Notes: a model not told the origin generated them from the letters alone. 64,000 bases of DNA from Bradyrhizobium sp. Rc3b (GCF_900114915.1 NZ_FOUS01000024.1:1-64000), one strand, 5' to 3'. Positions 53,763 to 62,021 are shown, counted from the stretch's first letter. Numbers and translations: made by a program.

Positions 53763-54634
53763 GCGATGGGTTGCTTGGCTGGAATGCGAACGACGTCCGG
53801 TTCCGCAAGCTTCAAGACGAGGCCGCCTGCGGTGAGGGGCTGGCCGGCATCGAGCGCGTCTGCGACACGGTCGATGCGCACCAGCGCAATGCCCTTGCCG
53901 CCGGATGTCGAGCCGATGGTGCCGACCGGCTTGTCGCCGGCAAGAATGGTCGCGCCGGCCTCGGGCGAGGGACCATCGAGCAGCACCTTCACGCTGCGGG
54001 TACGCGCGGTGCCGCGATGCTGCATGCGCGAGACGACCTCCTGGCCGACATAGCAGCCCTTGTCGAAGTCGACGCCGGCAAGACGGTCCATGTTGGTCTC
54101 GTGCGGAAACGCATCGCTGTACATGAAATCAAGCCCGCCGCGCGGCACGCCGAGCGCGATGCGGTGCGCCTCGTATTCGGCGGCGTCGACCAGCTCGGCC
54201 CCGATGAGGTCGGAGAGTTTCTGTTTGAGATCCTCAGGGATCAGGATGCGGGTGCCGAGCGCTTCGTTGCGAGGATCAGCGAAGGCGAGGTCCGGCTGCG
54301 CCGCAGGCTGGCCGTCCCAGGCGGCGAGCACGCCGAGATCAAGGTTTTCCACCGTGACCTTGGCGCGCAGCTTGTAGAATTTCAGCTTGGTGGCGAAGCT
54401 CTCGGCCAGTGCTTTGGGGCAGTCGATCAGGAACCCGCCGCCGTGACCTGCGGGGACTTCCGTGATCAGGAAATCCACGATGATCTTGCCCTGCGGCGTC
54501 AGCAGCGCGCCGAATCGCCCCAGCCCCGGTTTCAGCCTGTCGAGGTCGGTCGTGACCAGGCCGTTGAGGAAGTTGCGCGCATCCTCGCCCGCGACCTTGA
54601 CCACGCCCCGGTCGGGAAGAAACGCTGATTTCAT
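53759..54634 (-). CDS. ygfZ: Folate-binding protein YgfZ
   Basis: A 291-residue GcvT-like protein that helps 4Fe-4S assembly or repair. The signature FDKGCYVGQEVVSRMQHRGT is intact near residues 192-211 and the N-terminal AFLPDRGVVKVAGEDARNFL matches the family. First gene of its operon, overlapping tag by 4 bp, and divergent from the dihydroorotase-like gene. Confidence 0.94.
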   Translation of the reverse strand: MKSAFLPDRGVVKVAGEDARNFLNGLVTTDLDRLKPGLGRFGALLTPQGKIIVDFLITEVPAGHGGGFLIDCPKALAESFATKLKFYKLRAKVTVENLDLGVLAAWDGQPAAQPDLAFADPRNEALGTRILIPEDLKQKLSDLIGAELVDAAEYEAHRIALGVPRGGLDFMYSDAFPHETNMDRLAGVDFDKGCYVGQEVVSRMQHRGTARTRSVKVLLDGPSPEAGATILAGDKPVGTIGSTSGGKGIALVRIDRVADALDAGQPLTAGGLVLKLAEPDVVRIPAKQPIA

Positions 54635-54735
54635 GCGAAAATCTCTTGCGACATGTTGCTCCGGAACGTAAGCCCGCGAGGCATAAACGACAAGACCTCG
54701 AGCCCTGCGCTTGGGGATGAGAAGGGCCTTCAGCC

Positions 54736-56070
54736 ATGACCCAGCGTTTCGATGTGATCCTCAAAGGCGGCACCGTCGTCAACCAGGACGGCGAGAATGT
54801 TCGCGATATCGGCATCACCGGCGGCCGCATCGCCGAGCTGGGCCCGTTGTCGCAGGGCTCGGCCGCCGAGGTCATCGACTGCAAGGGCCTGCACATCCTG
54901 CCCGGCGTGATGGACACACAGGTGCATTTCCGCGAGCCCGGGCTGGAGCAGAAGGAAGACCTCGAGACCGGTTCGCGCAGCGCCGTGATGGGCGGCGTCA
55001 CCGCCGTGTTCGAGATGCCGAACACCTCTCCATTGACCGTGACTGAAGCCACCTTCACCGACAAGGTGAAGCGCGCCCATCACCGCATGCATTGCGATTT
55101 CGCCTTCTTCATCGGCGGCACGCGTGAGAACGTGCAGGACCTGCCGGTGCTCGAACGTGCGCCTGGCTGTGCCGGCGTCAAGGTGTTCATCGGCTCCTCG
55201 ACCGGCGCGCTGCTGGTGGAGGACGACGAAAGCCTGCGCCGCATCTTCCAGGTGATCCGCCGCCGCGCGGCCTTCCATGCCGAGGACGAATACCGCCTCA
55301 ACGACCGCAAATCGCTGCGCATCGAGGGCGACCCGCGCTCGCATCCGGTGTGGCGCGATGAGACCGCGGCGCTGATGGCAACGCAGCGCCTGGTCAAGCT
55401 CGCGCACGAGACCGGAAAGCGCATCCACGTGCTGCATATCTCGACCAAGGAAGAGATCGAGTTCCTGCGCGACCACAAGGACGTCGCCTCCTGCGAGGCG
55501 ACGCCGCACCACCTCACGCTGGCTGCGCCCGAATGCTACGAGCGGCTCGGCACGCTCGCGCAGATGAACCCGCCGGTGCGCGGGGCCGATCATCGTGCCG
55601 GCATCTGGCGCGGCATCGAGCAGGGCATCATCGACGTGCTCGGCTCCGATCATGCCCCGCATACGCTGGAGGAGAAGCAGAAGACCTATCCCGCCTCGCC
55701 CTCCGGCATGACCGGCGTCCAGACGCTGGTCCCCCTGATGCTCGATCACGTCAATGCGGGCCGGCTTTCTCTGGCGCGCTTCGTCGATCTCACCAGCGCC
55801 GGCCCCGCGCGCCTCTACAACATGGCCTGCAAGGGCCGCATCGCCGCCGGCTACGACGCCGATTTCACGGTCGTCGATTTGAAGCGCAGTGAGACCATCA
55901 CCAACAAATGGGTGGCGTCGAAAGCAGGCTGGACCCCCTATGACGGGTTGCGCGTCACCGGTTGGCCCGTCGGCACCTTCGTCCGCGGCCGCCGCGTGAT
56001 GTGGCAGGGCGAGCTGGTGACGGCCTCGCAGGGCGAGCCGGTGCGGTTTCTGGAGACGCTGAAGCAGTAG
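54736..56070 (+). CDS. Dihydroorotase-like amidohydrolase
   Basis: A 444-residue class I dihydroorotase-type amidohydrolase. Lys149 (GVKVFIGSS), His181, His234 (HISTKEE) and Asp305 (GSDHAP) are all in place for a metal centre. However the first metal His of the usual HxH motif is Gln62: MDTQVHFREPG. The overall match is good, so it may be an active variant with an altered metal site or another cyclic-amide hydrolase. It lies alone; no other pyr gene is near. Confidence 0.85.
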   Translation: MTQRFDVILKGGTVVNQDGENVRDIGITGGRIAELGPLSQGSAAEVIDCKGLHILPGVMDTQVHFREPGLEQKEDLETGSRSAVMGGVTAVFEMPNTSPLTVTEATFTDKVKRAHHRMHCDFAFFIGGTRENVQDLPVLERAPGCAGVKVFIGSSTGALLVEDDESLRRIFQVIRRRAAFHAEDEYRLNDRKSLRIEGDPRSHPVWRDETAALMATQRLVKLAHETGKRIHVLHISTKEEIEFLRDHKDVASCEATPHHLTLAAPECYERLGTLAQMNPPVRGADHRAGIWRGIEQGIIDVLGSDHAPHTLEEKQKTYPASPSGMTGVQTLVPLMLDHVNAGRLSLARFVDLTSAGPARLYNMACKGRIAAGYDADFTVVDLKRSETITNKWVASKAGWTPYDGLRVTGWPVGTFVRGRRVMWQGELVTASQGEPVRFLETLKQ

Positions 56071-56087
56071 CTTGCCGCGCTCGTTGT

Positions 56088-56222
56088 GATCCGTCATCCT
56101 GTGGTGTGCGCCATGCAATGCTCTTGCATTGCATGGCAAGCCTCGAAGGATGAGCGGCCCCGCTAGTGGCCGTGCCCTTCGAGGCCTCCGCTACGCTCCG
56201 GCACCTCGGGGTGACGGGGATA
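56088..56222. repeat. Palindromic intergenic repeat with GCATTGCATGG core
   Basis: CCATGCAATGCTCTTGCATT is self-complementary around CTCTTG, and CCTCGAAGGATGAG with CCCTTCGAGGCC pair across the element. It occupies the space between the dihydroorotase-like gene and the sulfurtransferase. Confidence 0.65.
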
Positions 56223-56248
56223 GTATGCGTATGATGGGAGACTATCCA

Positions 56249-57115
56249 ATGAGCCAAAGTGCCCTCATCGCCACCGAACAACTTGCCGCCATCCTCGGCG
56301 ATCCCAACCTGCGCCTCTACGATTGCACGACCTACAACGAGCCGGTGCCGCCGGGCAGTGACGTACCGTATCGCGCAGTCCCCGGCGACAAGACCTTCGC
56401 CGCAGGCCACATCCCCGGCGCCGATTTCCTCGACCTGCAAGGCGAGTTCGCCGACACCTCCGCGCGCCCCCTCTTCATGATGCCTGATGTCGGCCAGTTG
56501 GAGGCCGCCTTCGGCCGCCATGGCCTCGATGCGAGCAAGACCATCGTGCTCTACAGCATCGGCACAATGATGTGGTCGACGCGGTTCTGGTGGATGCTGC
56601 GTTCGCTCGGCGTCGATGCGCTGGTGCTCGACGGCGGCTTCGACAAATGGAAGGAGGAGGGACGTCCGGTCGAGACGGGCGCACCGAAAGGCTATCCGGC
56701 CACGACCTTCAAGGCCACGCCGCGCGCGGGCTTCTTCGTCGACAAGAATGTCGTGAAGGCACGGATCGGTGATCCCTCGACGGCAATCGTCAACGCTCTC
56801 TTGCCGCAATTTCACCAAGGCCTCGAGCCGAGCCGCTACGGCCGGCCGGGCCGCGTGCCGGGCAGTATCAACGTTCCCGCCCCATCGCTCGTCAATGCCG
56901 ACAAGACGCTGACAAGTCTTGCGGATGCGGAAGCAAAGTTCGTCGCCCGGGGCGTCACGCGCGACAAGACCGTGATCTGTTATTGCGGCGGCGGCATCTC
57001 GGCGACGATCAACCTCTTGCTGCTGACGCAGCTCGGCTACGACAAGCTGACGCTCTACGACGGCTCGATGGGCGAATGGGCACGGGACCTTTCGCTCCCG
57101 ATCGAGACGGATTAG
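56249..57115 (+). CDS. Two-rhodanese-domain sulfurtransferase (3-mercaptopyruvate type)
   Basis: A 288-residue protein from ATG 56249 with GGGAG upstream. The N-terminal rhodanese domain has no active Cys (VLYSIGTMMW). The C-terminal one has VICYCGGGISATIN, with Cys in the loop CGGGIS, so it can carry the persulfide. It is probably a 3-mercaptopyruvate or thiosulfate sulfurtransferase. The gene stands 71 bp before the sigma factor and a hairpin lies between. Confidence 0.92.
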   Translation: MSQSALIATEQLAAILGDPNLRLYDCTTYNEPVPPGSDVPYRAVPGDKTFAAGHIPGADFLDLQGEFADTSARPLFMMPDVGQLEAAFGRHGLDASKTIVLYSIGTMMWSTRFWWMLRSLGVDALVLDGGFDKWKEEGRPVETGAPKGYPATTFKATPRAGFFVDKNVVKARIGDPSTAIVNALLPQFHQGLEPSRYGRPGRVPGSINVPAPSLVNADKTLTSLADAEAKFVARGVTRDKTVICYCGGGISATINLLLLTQLGYDKLTLYDGSMGEWARDLSLPIETD

Positions 57116-57125
57116 GTGGGCGGCT

Positions 57126-57152
57126 CTTACCTCCCCTGGAGGGGAGGGTAAG
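57126..57152 (+). terminator. Hairpin after the sulfurtransferase
   Basis: CTTACCTCCCCT pairs with AGGGGAGGGTAAG with one bulge around GG. It sits right after the stop and before the sigma factor. The following AAAGTC is not a U-run, so it may be a weak terminator or an mRNA stabiliser. Confidence 0.4.
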
Positions 57153-57186
57153 AAAGTCAGGAACTTTTTTCCTTGGTTTGCATCCA

Positions 57187-57912
57187 ATGTCCGGAACCAA
57201 TGGAGATAAGGTGCCCGCCATGCCAGGGACCGCAGCCGGCCTGTCCGCCGGCGTCAGGACATCGGAAGTCGAGCTGATCGAGCGCGCGCGGCGCCGTGAC
57301 GAGGCTGCGCTCCGCGAGATCATGCAGGCCAACAATCGCAGGCTCTATCGCCTCGCGCGCGGGATATTGCGCAGCGACAGCGAGGCCGAGGACGTAGTGC
57401 AGGAAACCTATGTCCGCGCCTTCACGCATCTCGATGGCTTTCTGGGTGAAGCCGCGCTGTCGACCTGGTTGTCGCGCATTGCGATCAACGAGGCGCTCGG
57501 GCGCTTGCGCAGTCGGAAGCCGCAGGTCGAGCTGGGATCGGTGCCGGAGGCAACGCTGGAAGCACAGATCATCCAGTTTCCCCTTTCGTCCGCCGCAACC
57601 GATCCGGAAAAATCCATGGCCCAACGCGAGATCCAGCGTGTCGTCGAACACGCGGTCGATGAATTGCCCGATGCCTTCCGCATGGTCTTCATCGCGCGGG
57701 TGATGGAGGCCATGAGCATGGAGGAGACGGCCGAACTGCTCGGCATCAGGCCCGAGACCGTCAAGACGCGGTTGCACCGTGCGCGCACCCTGTTGCGCGA
57801 GAACGTCGAGAAGAAGATCGGCCCCGTCGTGATGGACGCGTTTCCGTTCGCCGGACAGCGCTGCGAGTGCCTGACGGAGGCGGTGCTCAGGCGCCTTGGC
57901 ATCGGCTCATGA
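57187..57912 (+). CDS. Extracytoplasmic-function RNA polymerase sigma factor
   Basis: A 241-residue sigma factor with sigma2 (RNNRRLYRLARGILRSDSEA-like stretch) and sigma4 (LPDAFRMVFIARVMEAMSME then TVKTRLHRARTLLREN) but no sigma3. The C-terminal tail is ~35 residues and contains a CxC pair (QRCECLTEAV). No anti-sigma gene is adjacent. The start is uncertain: ATG 57187 is given, but GTG 57211 has GGAG five bases upstream. It heads a unit with DUF4142 and a cupredoxin. Confidence 0.88.
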   Translation: MSGTNGDKVPAMPGTAAGLSAGVRTSEVELIERARRRDEAALREIMQANNRRLYRLARGILRSDSEAEDVVQETYVRAFTHLDGFLGEAALSTWLSRIAINEALGRLRSRKPQVELGSVPEATLEAQIIQFPLSSAATDPEKSMAQREIQRVVEHAVDELPDAFRMVFIARVMEAMSMEETAELLGIRPETVKTRLHRARTLLRENVEKKIGPVVMDAFPFAGQRCECLTEAVLRRLGIGS

Positions 57913-58000
57913 TTTTTCGGGAACGTTCGCGCAAAACACCCATCCAATCCCTGTGAAGCAACGCGCCGGCCAACGTCCGGCACCACAGGAGCATCGAGCC

Positions 58001-58534
58001 ATGTTCACCCGACGGAGCGCGGCGATCGCCGCGGCCATTCTGTTGTCGAGTCCCGCGCTGCTGCAAAGCGCCGGCGCAGCCGACAAGCCCACCGATCCTC
58101 AGATCGCCCACATCGCCTACACCGCCGGCGTGATCGACATCAACGCCGCCAAGCAGGCGCAGAAGAAGGCGAAGAGCAAGGACGTCAAGGCATTTGCCGA
58201 GGACATGCTGCGCGACCACGAGGCCGTCAACAAGCAGGCGCTGGCGCTGGTCAAGAAGCTGAACGTCACGCCGGAGGATAACGACACCAGCAAGACGCTG
58301 TCGAAGCAGGCGAGCGACAAGCTGGCCGAGCTCGACAAGCTGGACGGCGCCGCCTTCGACAAGGCCTACGTCGCCAACGAGGTCGCCTACCACAAGGCGG
58401 TCAACGGCGCGCTGGAGACCCAGCTGATCCCGTCCGCGAACAATGCCGAGCTGAAGAGCCTGCTACAGACGGGCCTGAAGATCTTCCAGGGACACCAGCA
58501 GCACGCCGAGCACGTCGCGGCAGAGCTGAAATAG
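58001..58534 (+). CDS. DUF4142 secreted protein
   Basis: A 177-residue protein from ATG 58001 (AGGAG 9 bp upstream). It has a signal peptide (FTRRSAAIAAAILLSSPALL) and a four-helix DUF4142 domain with YTAGVIDINAAKQAQKKAKS, AEDMLRDHEAVNKQALAL and the His pair in FQGHQQHAEHV. It is probably a periplasmic metal-binding or stress protein. It is 10 bp before the cupredoxin gene and about 90 bp after the sigma factor. Confidence 0.92.
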   Translation: MFTRRSAAIAAAILLSSPALLQSAGAADKPTDPQIAHIAYTAGVIDINAAKQAQKKAKSKDVKAFAEDMLRDHEAVNKQALALVKKLNVTPEDNDTSKTLSKQASDKLAELDKLDGAAFDKAYVANEVAYHKAVNGALETQLIPSANNAELKSLLQTGLKIFQGHQQHAEHVAAELK

Positions 58535-58544
58535 GGGAGTGGCA

Positions 58545-58865
58545 ATGATGCCGGAGCGACTGGCTTCGATCGCCATAGCACTTGTCCTTGCGGCGATGGT
58601 CGCGCCGGCACACGCCGCGACGATCGAGATCACGATGGACAATCTCGTGATTGCTCCGGCCGAGGTATCGGCGAAGATCGGCGATACCATTACCTGGGTC
58701 AACAAGGACGTCTTCGCCCACACGGCCACGGCGAAGAACGGCGACTTCGACGTGACATTGCCGCCGAAGAAATCGGCGACATCGGTTCTGAAGAAGACGG
58801 GAGTGATCGACTATTACTGCCGCTATCATCCCAACATGAAAGCGACGCTCAAGGTCGAGCCGTGA
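58545..58865 (+). CDS. Periplasmic cupredoxin (amicyanin/pseudoazurin-like)
   Basis: A 106-residue protein with a signal peptide (LASIAIALVLAAMVAPAHAA) and a cupredoxin domain. The type 1 copper ligands are His59, Cys92, His95 and Met98 in the expected order (AHTAT, DYYCRYHPNMKA). It can therefore carry one electron in the periplasm. The ATG at 58545 has GGGGAG six bases before it. It shares a unit with DUF4142 and likely the sigma factor. Confidence 0.93.
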   Translation: MMPERLASIAIALVLAAMVAPAHAATIEITMDNLVIAPAEVSAKIGDTITWVNKDVFAHTATAKNGDFDVTLPPKKSATSVLKKTGVIDYYCRYHPNMKATLKVEP

Positions 58866-59021
58866 GGGGAGGGAGCAGGTTCCTGATCGCCGCGGGAACA
58901 TCTCCCGGCCGCCGCGAGACTAATGCTTGTCGGCGGCAAGCGGCTTCCGTGCGATAAACGCGGCAGACTTCGCGAAGGCTTTCGCCAAATCCGTTCGCAA
59001 AGTCATTCATCCGTTGACTGG

Positions 59022-59047
59022 CCCCGCCCGCGTGGCGGGGTCATTTT
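59022..59047 (+). terminator. GC-rich hairpin after the cupredoxin gene
   Basis: CCCCGCC (59022-59028) pairs with GGCGGGG (59034-59040) followed by TCATTTT. It is a weak plus-strand terminator about 155 bp past the cupredoxin stop, just before the stop of the leftward gene at 59058; it could serve both. Confidence 0.5.
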
Positions 59048-59057
59048 CGCGGAAAGC

Positions 59058-59324
59058 TCACTGCCTTGCGAGCGTGACCGAGAACTCGCCGTTGCGGATG
59101 CGACCCGGAAAACCCTCGACGAACTTGGCGACCGCGTCCTCGCCATAGGTCCCGACGAGCTCGGCGAAGGCCGCAAACAAGCTCGCCTGCGCCAGGCAGT
59201 CGCCGTCGACGCCCTCATGGCGCGCTTCGGCCCAGGCCTCGTTGAGATAGCTCAGTGCGGCCTGCTTCTGCTCGTGATCGGGCAGCGGCGCGCGGTCGGG
59301 GGCGTAGGAAATCGGCTGGCTCAT
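59058..59324 (-). CDS. Small conserved hypothetical protein
   Basis: An 88-residue protein of mostly helical character: PDHEQKQAALSYLNEAWAEA, HEGVDGDCLAQASLFAAFAE, VGTYGEDAVAKFVEGFPGR. No signal peptide or membrane segment. The sequence is balanced in codon use and resembles Bradyrhizobium hypothetical proteins, but I do not recognise a family. Isolated, with an intergenic repeat upstream. Confidence 0.7.
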   Translation of the reverse strand: MSQPISYAPDRAPLPDHEQKQAALSYLNEAWAEARHEGVDGDCLAQASLFAAFAELVGTYGEDAVAKFVEGFPGRIRNGEFSVTLARQ

Positions 59325-59471
59325 GAAACTCGATCAGGGCTGGGGCGCGATCCACGGCGATGCGCTGTGCGAGAGGTGTAGCACGCACATTAACGACCGC
59401 TAGGCCACATCTTTAAGAACGGTTAACGGCTGTGAACAAAGTCGATGACAGGGTTCCACCGACTGCCCCAA

Positions 59472-59583
59472 TCCTCATGGTGATAAGGCGCGTCAGCGCC
59501 GTCTCGAACCATGGAAGGCCCCGCTGCCGCAGCTGGGCCTTCCATCCTTCGAGACGCGCGTTCCGCGCTCCTCAGGATGAGGA
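59472..59583. repeat. Palindromic intergenic repeat, CCTCAT...ATGAGG type
   Basis: TCCTCATGGTGATAAGGCGC at the left and GCGCTCCTCAGGATGAGG at the right, with an inner CATGGAAGGCCCC / GGGCCTTCCATC hairpin. It lies in the divergent-to-tandem gap between the small gene at 59058 and the TIGR02301 gene. Confidence 0.65.
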
Positions 59584-59613
59584 GTTACGGCTGAGAGTGC
59601 GGTTGGTGAGAGC

Positions 59614-59991
59614 TCAGTTCGCGTAGCGCGCCGTCAGATCGCGCGAGATCTTCGAGCCTTCCTCGATATAGCGGCGGATCGCCACCGTCGCCGCCGGCGT
59701 GCAGCTCCGATAGGTCTGCTGAAAGCCGTTATAGCCGCGGTTGAAGCCGGCGATCATGCGGGTGCGGCGCTCCCCGGAGGGGGTTTCGGCATCGATCAGC
59801 GCCTGCATCTCGTTGCGCCATTTGTTGCCCTCGTTGGACCCGCAGATGCCGCGCAGATAGTGCAGCCCGCCGAGGATCTCCGCCAGCCGCTGCAAATCGC
59901 CGTCAAACGGCGCCGCCCCGTCCTGGGCCCTCGCGGGTCCGGAGGCGCAGGCGAGAATCAGGGCAAAAATGGCCAGAAATCGCGTGGACAT
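59614..59991 (-). CDS. TIGR02301 family secreted protein
   Basis: A 125-residue protein from the ATG at 59991. A signal peptide (STRFLAIFALILACASGPAR) is followed by FDGDLQRLAEILGGLHYLRG, ICGSNEGNKWRNEMQALID and RMIAGFNRGYNGFQQTYRSC, the TIGR02301 pattern. Two Cys could form a disulfide. No function is known for this alphaproteobacterial family. The frame extends upstream through a type B repeat, so that extension is not coding. Confidence 0.85.
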   Translation of the reverse strand: MSTRFLAIFALILACASGPARAQDGAAPFDGDLQRLAEILGGLHYLRGICGSNEGNKWRNEMQALIDAETPSGERRTRMIAGFNRGYNGFQQTYRSCTPAATVAIRRYIEEGSKISRDLTARYAN

Positions 59992-60048
59992 CGGCGGGGT
60001 GTATGCCTCTTCGAGGCTGTTGACGCAAGGCGACGCGAGGGCGGTACG

Positions 60049-60182
60049 CTCCCTCTCCCGCTTGCGGGGGAGGGCTGGGGAGGGGGTGTCGCCGCGGGCG
60101 AGAACCCCCAAGAGGAGAAAGGCCCCACCCGCCGCGCTCTTGCAAGCGCGTCGACCTCCCCCGCAAGCGGAAGAGGTGCAGC
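60049..60182. repeat. Palindromic intergenic repeat, type B, copy 5
   Basis: CTCCCTCTCCCGCTTGCGGG begins it and CCCCCGCAAGCGGAAGAGG ends it; an inner CGCGCTCTTGCAAGCGCG is a hairpin. It lies between the TIGR02301 and NUDIX genes, both leftward. Confidence 0.8.
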
Positions 60183-60199
60183 GGAGCCCGGAGCTGGCT

Positions 60200-60634
60200 T
60201 CAGGTTATTACGAGCCGCGCGGCGGACTGGATGACCTCGTCCAGCCCCCCGGTCAGCTTGAGGTCTCCGAGGCCCGCCAGAACGTCGGGGGCGATCCAGC
60301 GGTAGTCGTCGAGCTCGTCGTTCAGGACCGGCTCCCGGGCCACCCAGCGGGCGGCAAACGACATGATCAGATAATGGCCGGCGCCAGCCGTCGCCGGCAG
60401 CACCTCGCGCCAGCCGGCGAGGCCGACGATTGCGATGTCGAGCCCGGTCTCCTCGTCGACCTCGCGGCTCAGGGCCTGATGCAGCGATTCGCCGAATTCG
60501 ACCCGGCCGCCCGGGAGCGAATAGAAGCCCTTGGCGGGCGAGCGGGCGCGGCGGGTCAAAAGCACCTTGCCGTCGCGGAAAATCGCGGCGCTGACGGCGA
60601 GCTGGGGATGGGTGGGCTGGATAACCGAAGCCAT
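60200..60634 (-). CDS. NUDIX hydrolase
   Basis: A 144-residue NUDIX protein with an intact box, PGGRVEFGESLHQALSREV followed by DEETGL, giving the REUxEE metal-binding Glu residues. It hydrolyses a nucleoside diphosphate linked to another group; the exact substrate (oxidised dNTP, ADP-ribose or other) is not shown. A 16-bp tandem repeat lies directly upstream of its start. Confidence 0.93.
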   Translation of the reverse strand: MASVIQPTHPQLAVSAAIFRDGKVLLTRRARSPAKGFYSLPGGRVEFGESLHQALSREVDEETGLDIAIVGLAGWREVLPATAGAGHYLIMSFAARWVAREPVLNDELDDYRWIAPDVLAGLGDLKLTGGLDEVIQSAARLVIT

Positions 60635-60639
60635 TTCTC

Positions 60640-60677
60640 AAAGGACCTGATTCTTAAAGGACCTAATTCTTAAAGGA
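60640..60677. repeat. 16-bp tandem repeat upstream of the NUDIX gene
   Basis: Copies AAAGGACCTGATTCTT (60640-60655) and AAAGGACCTAATTCTT (60656-60671) differ at one base, and a third partial copy AAAGGA follows. It lies in the 49-bp gap between the NUDIX start and the upstream gene stop, so each copy sits in the NUDIX leader. Slippage could change the number of copies. Confidence 0.7.
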
Positions 60678-60683
60678 GTTGGC

Positions 60684-61184
60684 TCAGTTCGCCATGATGG
60701 TGTCGACGTCGGCTTCCGCCCCGCCATTGATGATGCCGCCGCAGGCGGCGATCAGCGGCTTGACCCAGAGCGTGGCCTGCTCGGCGAGGCGGACGCGGGT
60801 CGTGTCCTTCTCGACCTCGCGCATGGCCGAGCCGACCGCGGTCAGGATCGAGGTCATGGTATCGGTGATGTGGTCGAACTGGGCGCGCACGTTGGGGTTG
60901 GCCTTCTCATAGGCCTCGATAGCCAGATCCCGCGCCTTGAAGTTCGACGCCGTGAAATGCTCGGCATAGGACAGCGGCGACCAGGTCAAGAAATCTTCCG
61001 CGCATTCCGGCATGTCCGGAACCATTTCCAGCAGCATCACGGCTTCATTGAAATGGTTGAGATAGTCGGTGGCAAGCCCGGTCCGCGGGTTGATATTGGC
61101 CACGCGCAGCCGTTCGGCCCAGTCGGCGGCCTCGGGGCCCGTCTGTGCATGCGTCCGCGCGGGTTGGGAGGCCGTTGAGCTCAT
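60684..61184 (-). CDS. Conserved hypothetical protein of alphaproteobacterial type
   Basis: A 166-residue soluble protein. The body is helical with INPRTGLATDYLNHFNEAVM, AEDFLTWSPLSYAEHFTAS and EKDTTRVRLAEQATLWVKPL. It has no signal peptide. The ending GGAEADVDTIMAN is conserved-looking. I do not recognise a function. It is 49 bp before the NUDIX start on the same strand and may share its transcript. Confidence 0.75.
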   Translation of the reverse strand: MSSTASQPARTHAQTGPEAADWAERLRVANINPRTGLATDYLNHFNEAVMLLEMVPDMPECAEDFLTWSPLSYAEHFTASNFKARDLAIEAYEKANPNVRAQFDHITDTMTSILTAVGSAMREVEKDTTRVRLAEQATLWVKPLIAACGGIINGGAEADVDTIMAN

Positions 61185-61247
61185 CTGCCGCAGTGTTAAC
61201 GTTCGGGGTTAAAAGGACCTGAACGGACCCTATATAGACACCCTGGG

Positions 61248-62012
61248 ATGTGTGGACGCTTCGTCATAACTTCGGCCCCCGCGGCTTTGCGGCAACTGTT
61301 CGGCTATGTCGAGCAGCCCAACTTCCCGCCCCGGTACAATGTCGCCCCGACACAACCGATTCCGGTCGTGTTGATGGAGAATGGCGCGCGCCATTTCCGC
61401 CTGATGCGCTGGGGATTGCTGCCGGGCTGGGTCAAGGACCCCAAGGGCTTTACGCTCCTGATCAATGCCCGCTCCGAGACGGTGCTGGAGAAGCCCGCCT
61501 TCAAACGCGCGATTCGCCGGCGCCGCGGCCTGATCCCGGCCGATGGCTATTACGAATGGAAGGTGGAGGACGGCCGCAAGCAGCCCTTCTTCATCCACCG
61601 CGCCGACGGTGCGCCGCTCGGCTTTGCCGCATTGTTCGAGACCTGGGCCGGGCCGAACGGCGAGGAGCTCGACACGGTCGCGATCGTCACGGCTGCGGCG
61701 GGCGAGGATCTCGCCGCGCTGCATGACCGCGTACCCGTCACCATCAGCGAGCGCGATTTCGAGCGCTGGCTCGACATCAGGGGCGACGAGGTCGATGCCA
61801 TCCTGCCGCTGATGACCGCGCCGCGCATCGGCGAGTTTGCCTGGCACCCGGTCTCCACCCGCATCAACCGCGTCGCTAATGACGACGATCAGTTGCTGCT
61901 GCCGATCAGCGCGGAGGAGATGGCGGCGGAAGCCGAGGCGGCGAAGCCAAAGAAGGCAGCGCGGAAGGCGGCGGCCGGGCCGGCCGATGACGGGCAGGGG
62001 TCGTTGTTCTAG
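61248..62012 (+). CDS. SOS response-associated peptidase (SRAP/YedK-HMCES)
   Basis: A 254-residue SRAP domain that forms a thiazolidine link to abasic sites in single-stranded DNA. Cys2 is exposed after Met removal, NVAPTQ is near residue 31, NARSET near 73, Glu103 in GYYEW, and His159 in ALHDRVP; all four catalytic positions are present. The last residues are QGSLF after a Lys/Ala-rich stretch (KPKKAARKAAAG). It likely shields abasic sites during replication. Confidence 0.95.
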   Translation: MCGRFVITSAPAALRQLFGYVEQPNFPPRYNVAPTQPIPVVLMENGARHFRLMRWGLLPGWVKDPKGFTLLINARSETVLEKPAFKRAIRRRRGLIPADGYYEWKVEDGRKQPFFIHRADGAPLGFAALFETWAGPNGEELDTVAIVTAAAGEDLAALHDRVPVTISERDFERWLDIRGDEVDAILPLMTAPRIGEFAWHPVSTRINRVANDDDQLLLPISAEEMAAEAEAAKPKKAARKAAAGPADDGQGSLF

Positions 62013-62021
62013 CTCTGCCGC

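Noticed and set aside
57163..57190. ECF-type promoter (GGAAC) just before the sigma factor gene
   Set aside because: A GGAAC is present but no CGTT-like -10 lies 16-17 bp downstream.
58927..59148. Possible small rightward gene after the cupredoxin (73 codons from a TTG)
   Set aside because: Some segments look protein-like, but it has no ribosome-binding site and overlaps the tail of the leftward gene at 59058.
59322..59402. 26-codon rightward ORF overlapping the start of the small leftward gene
   Set aside because: No ribosome-binding site and no hydrophobic or conserved pattern; probably chance.
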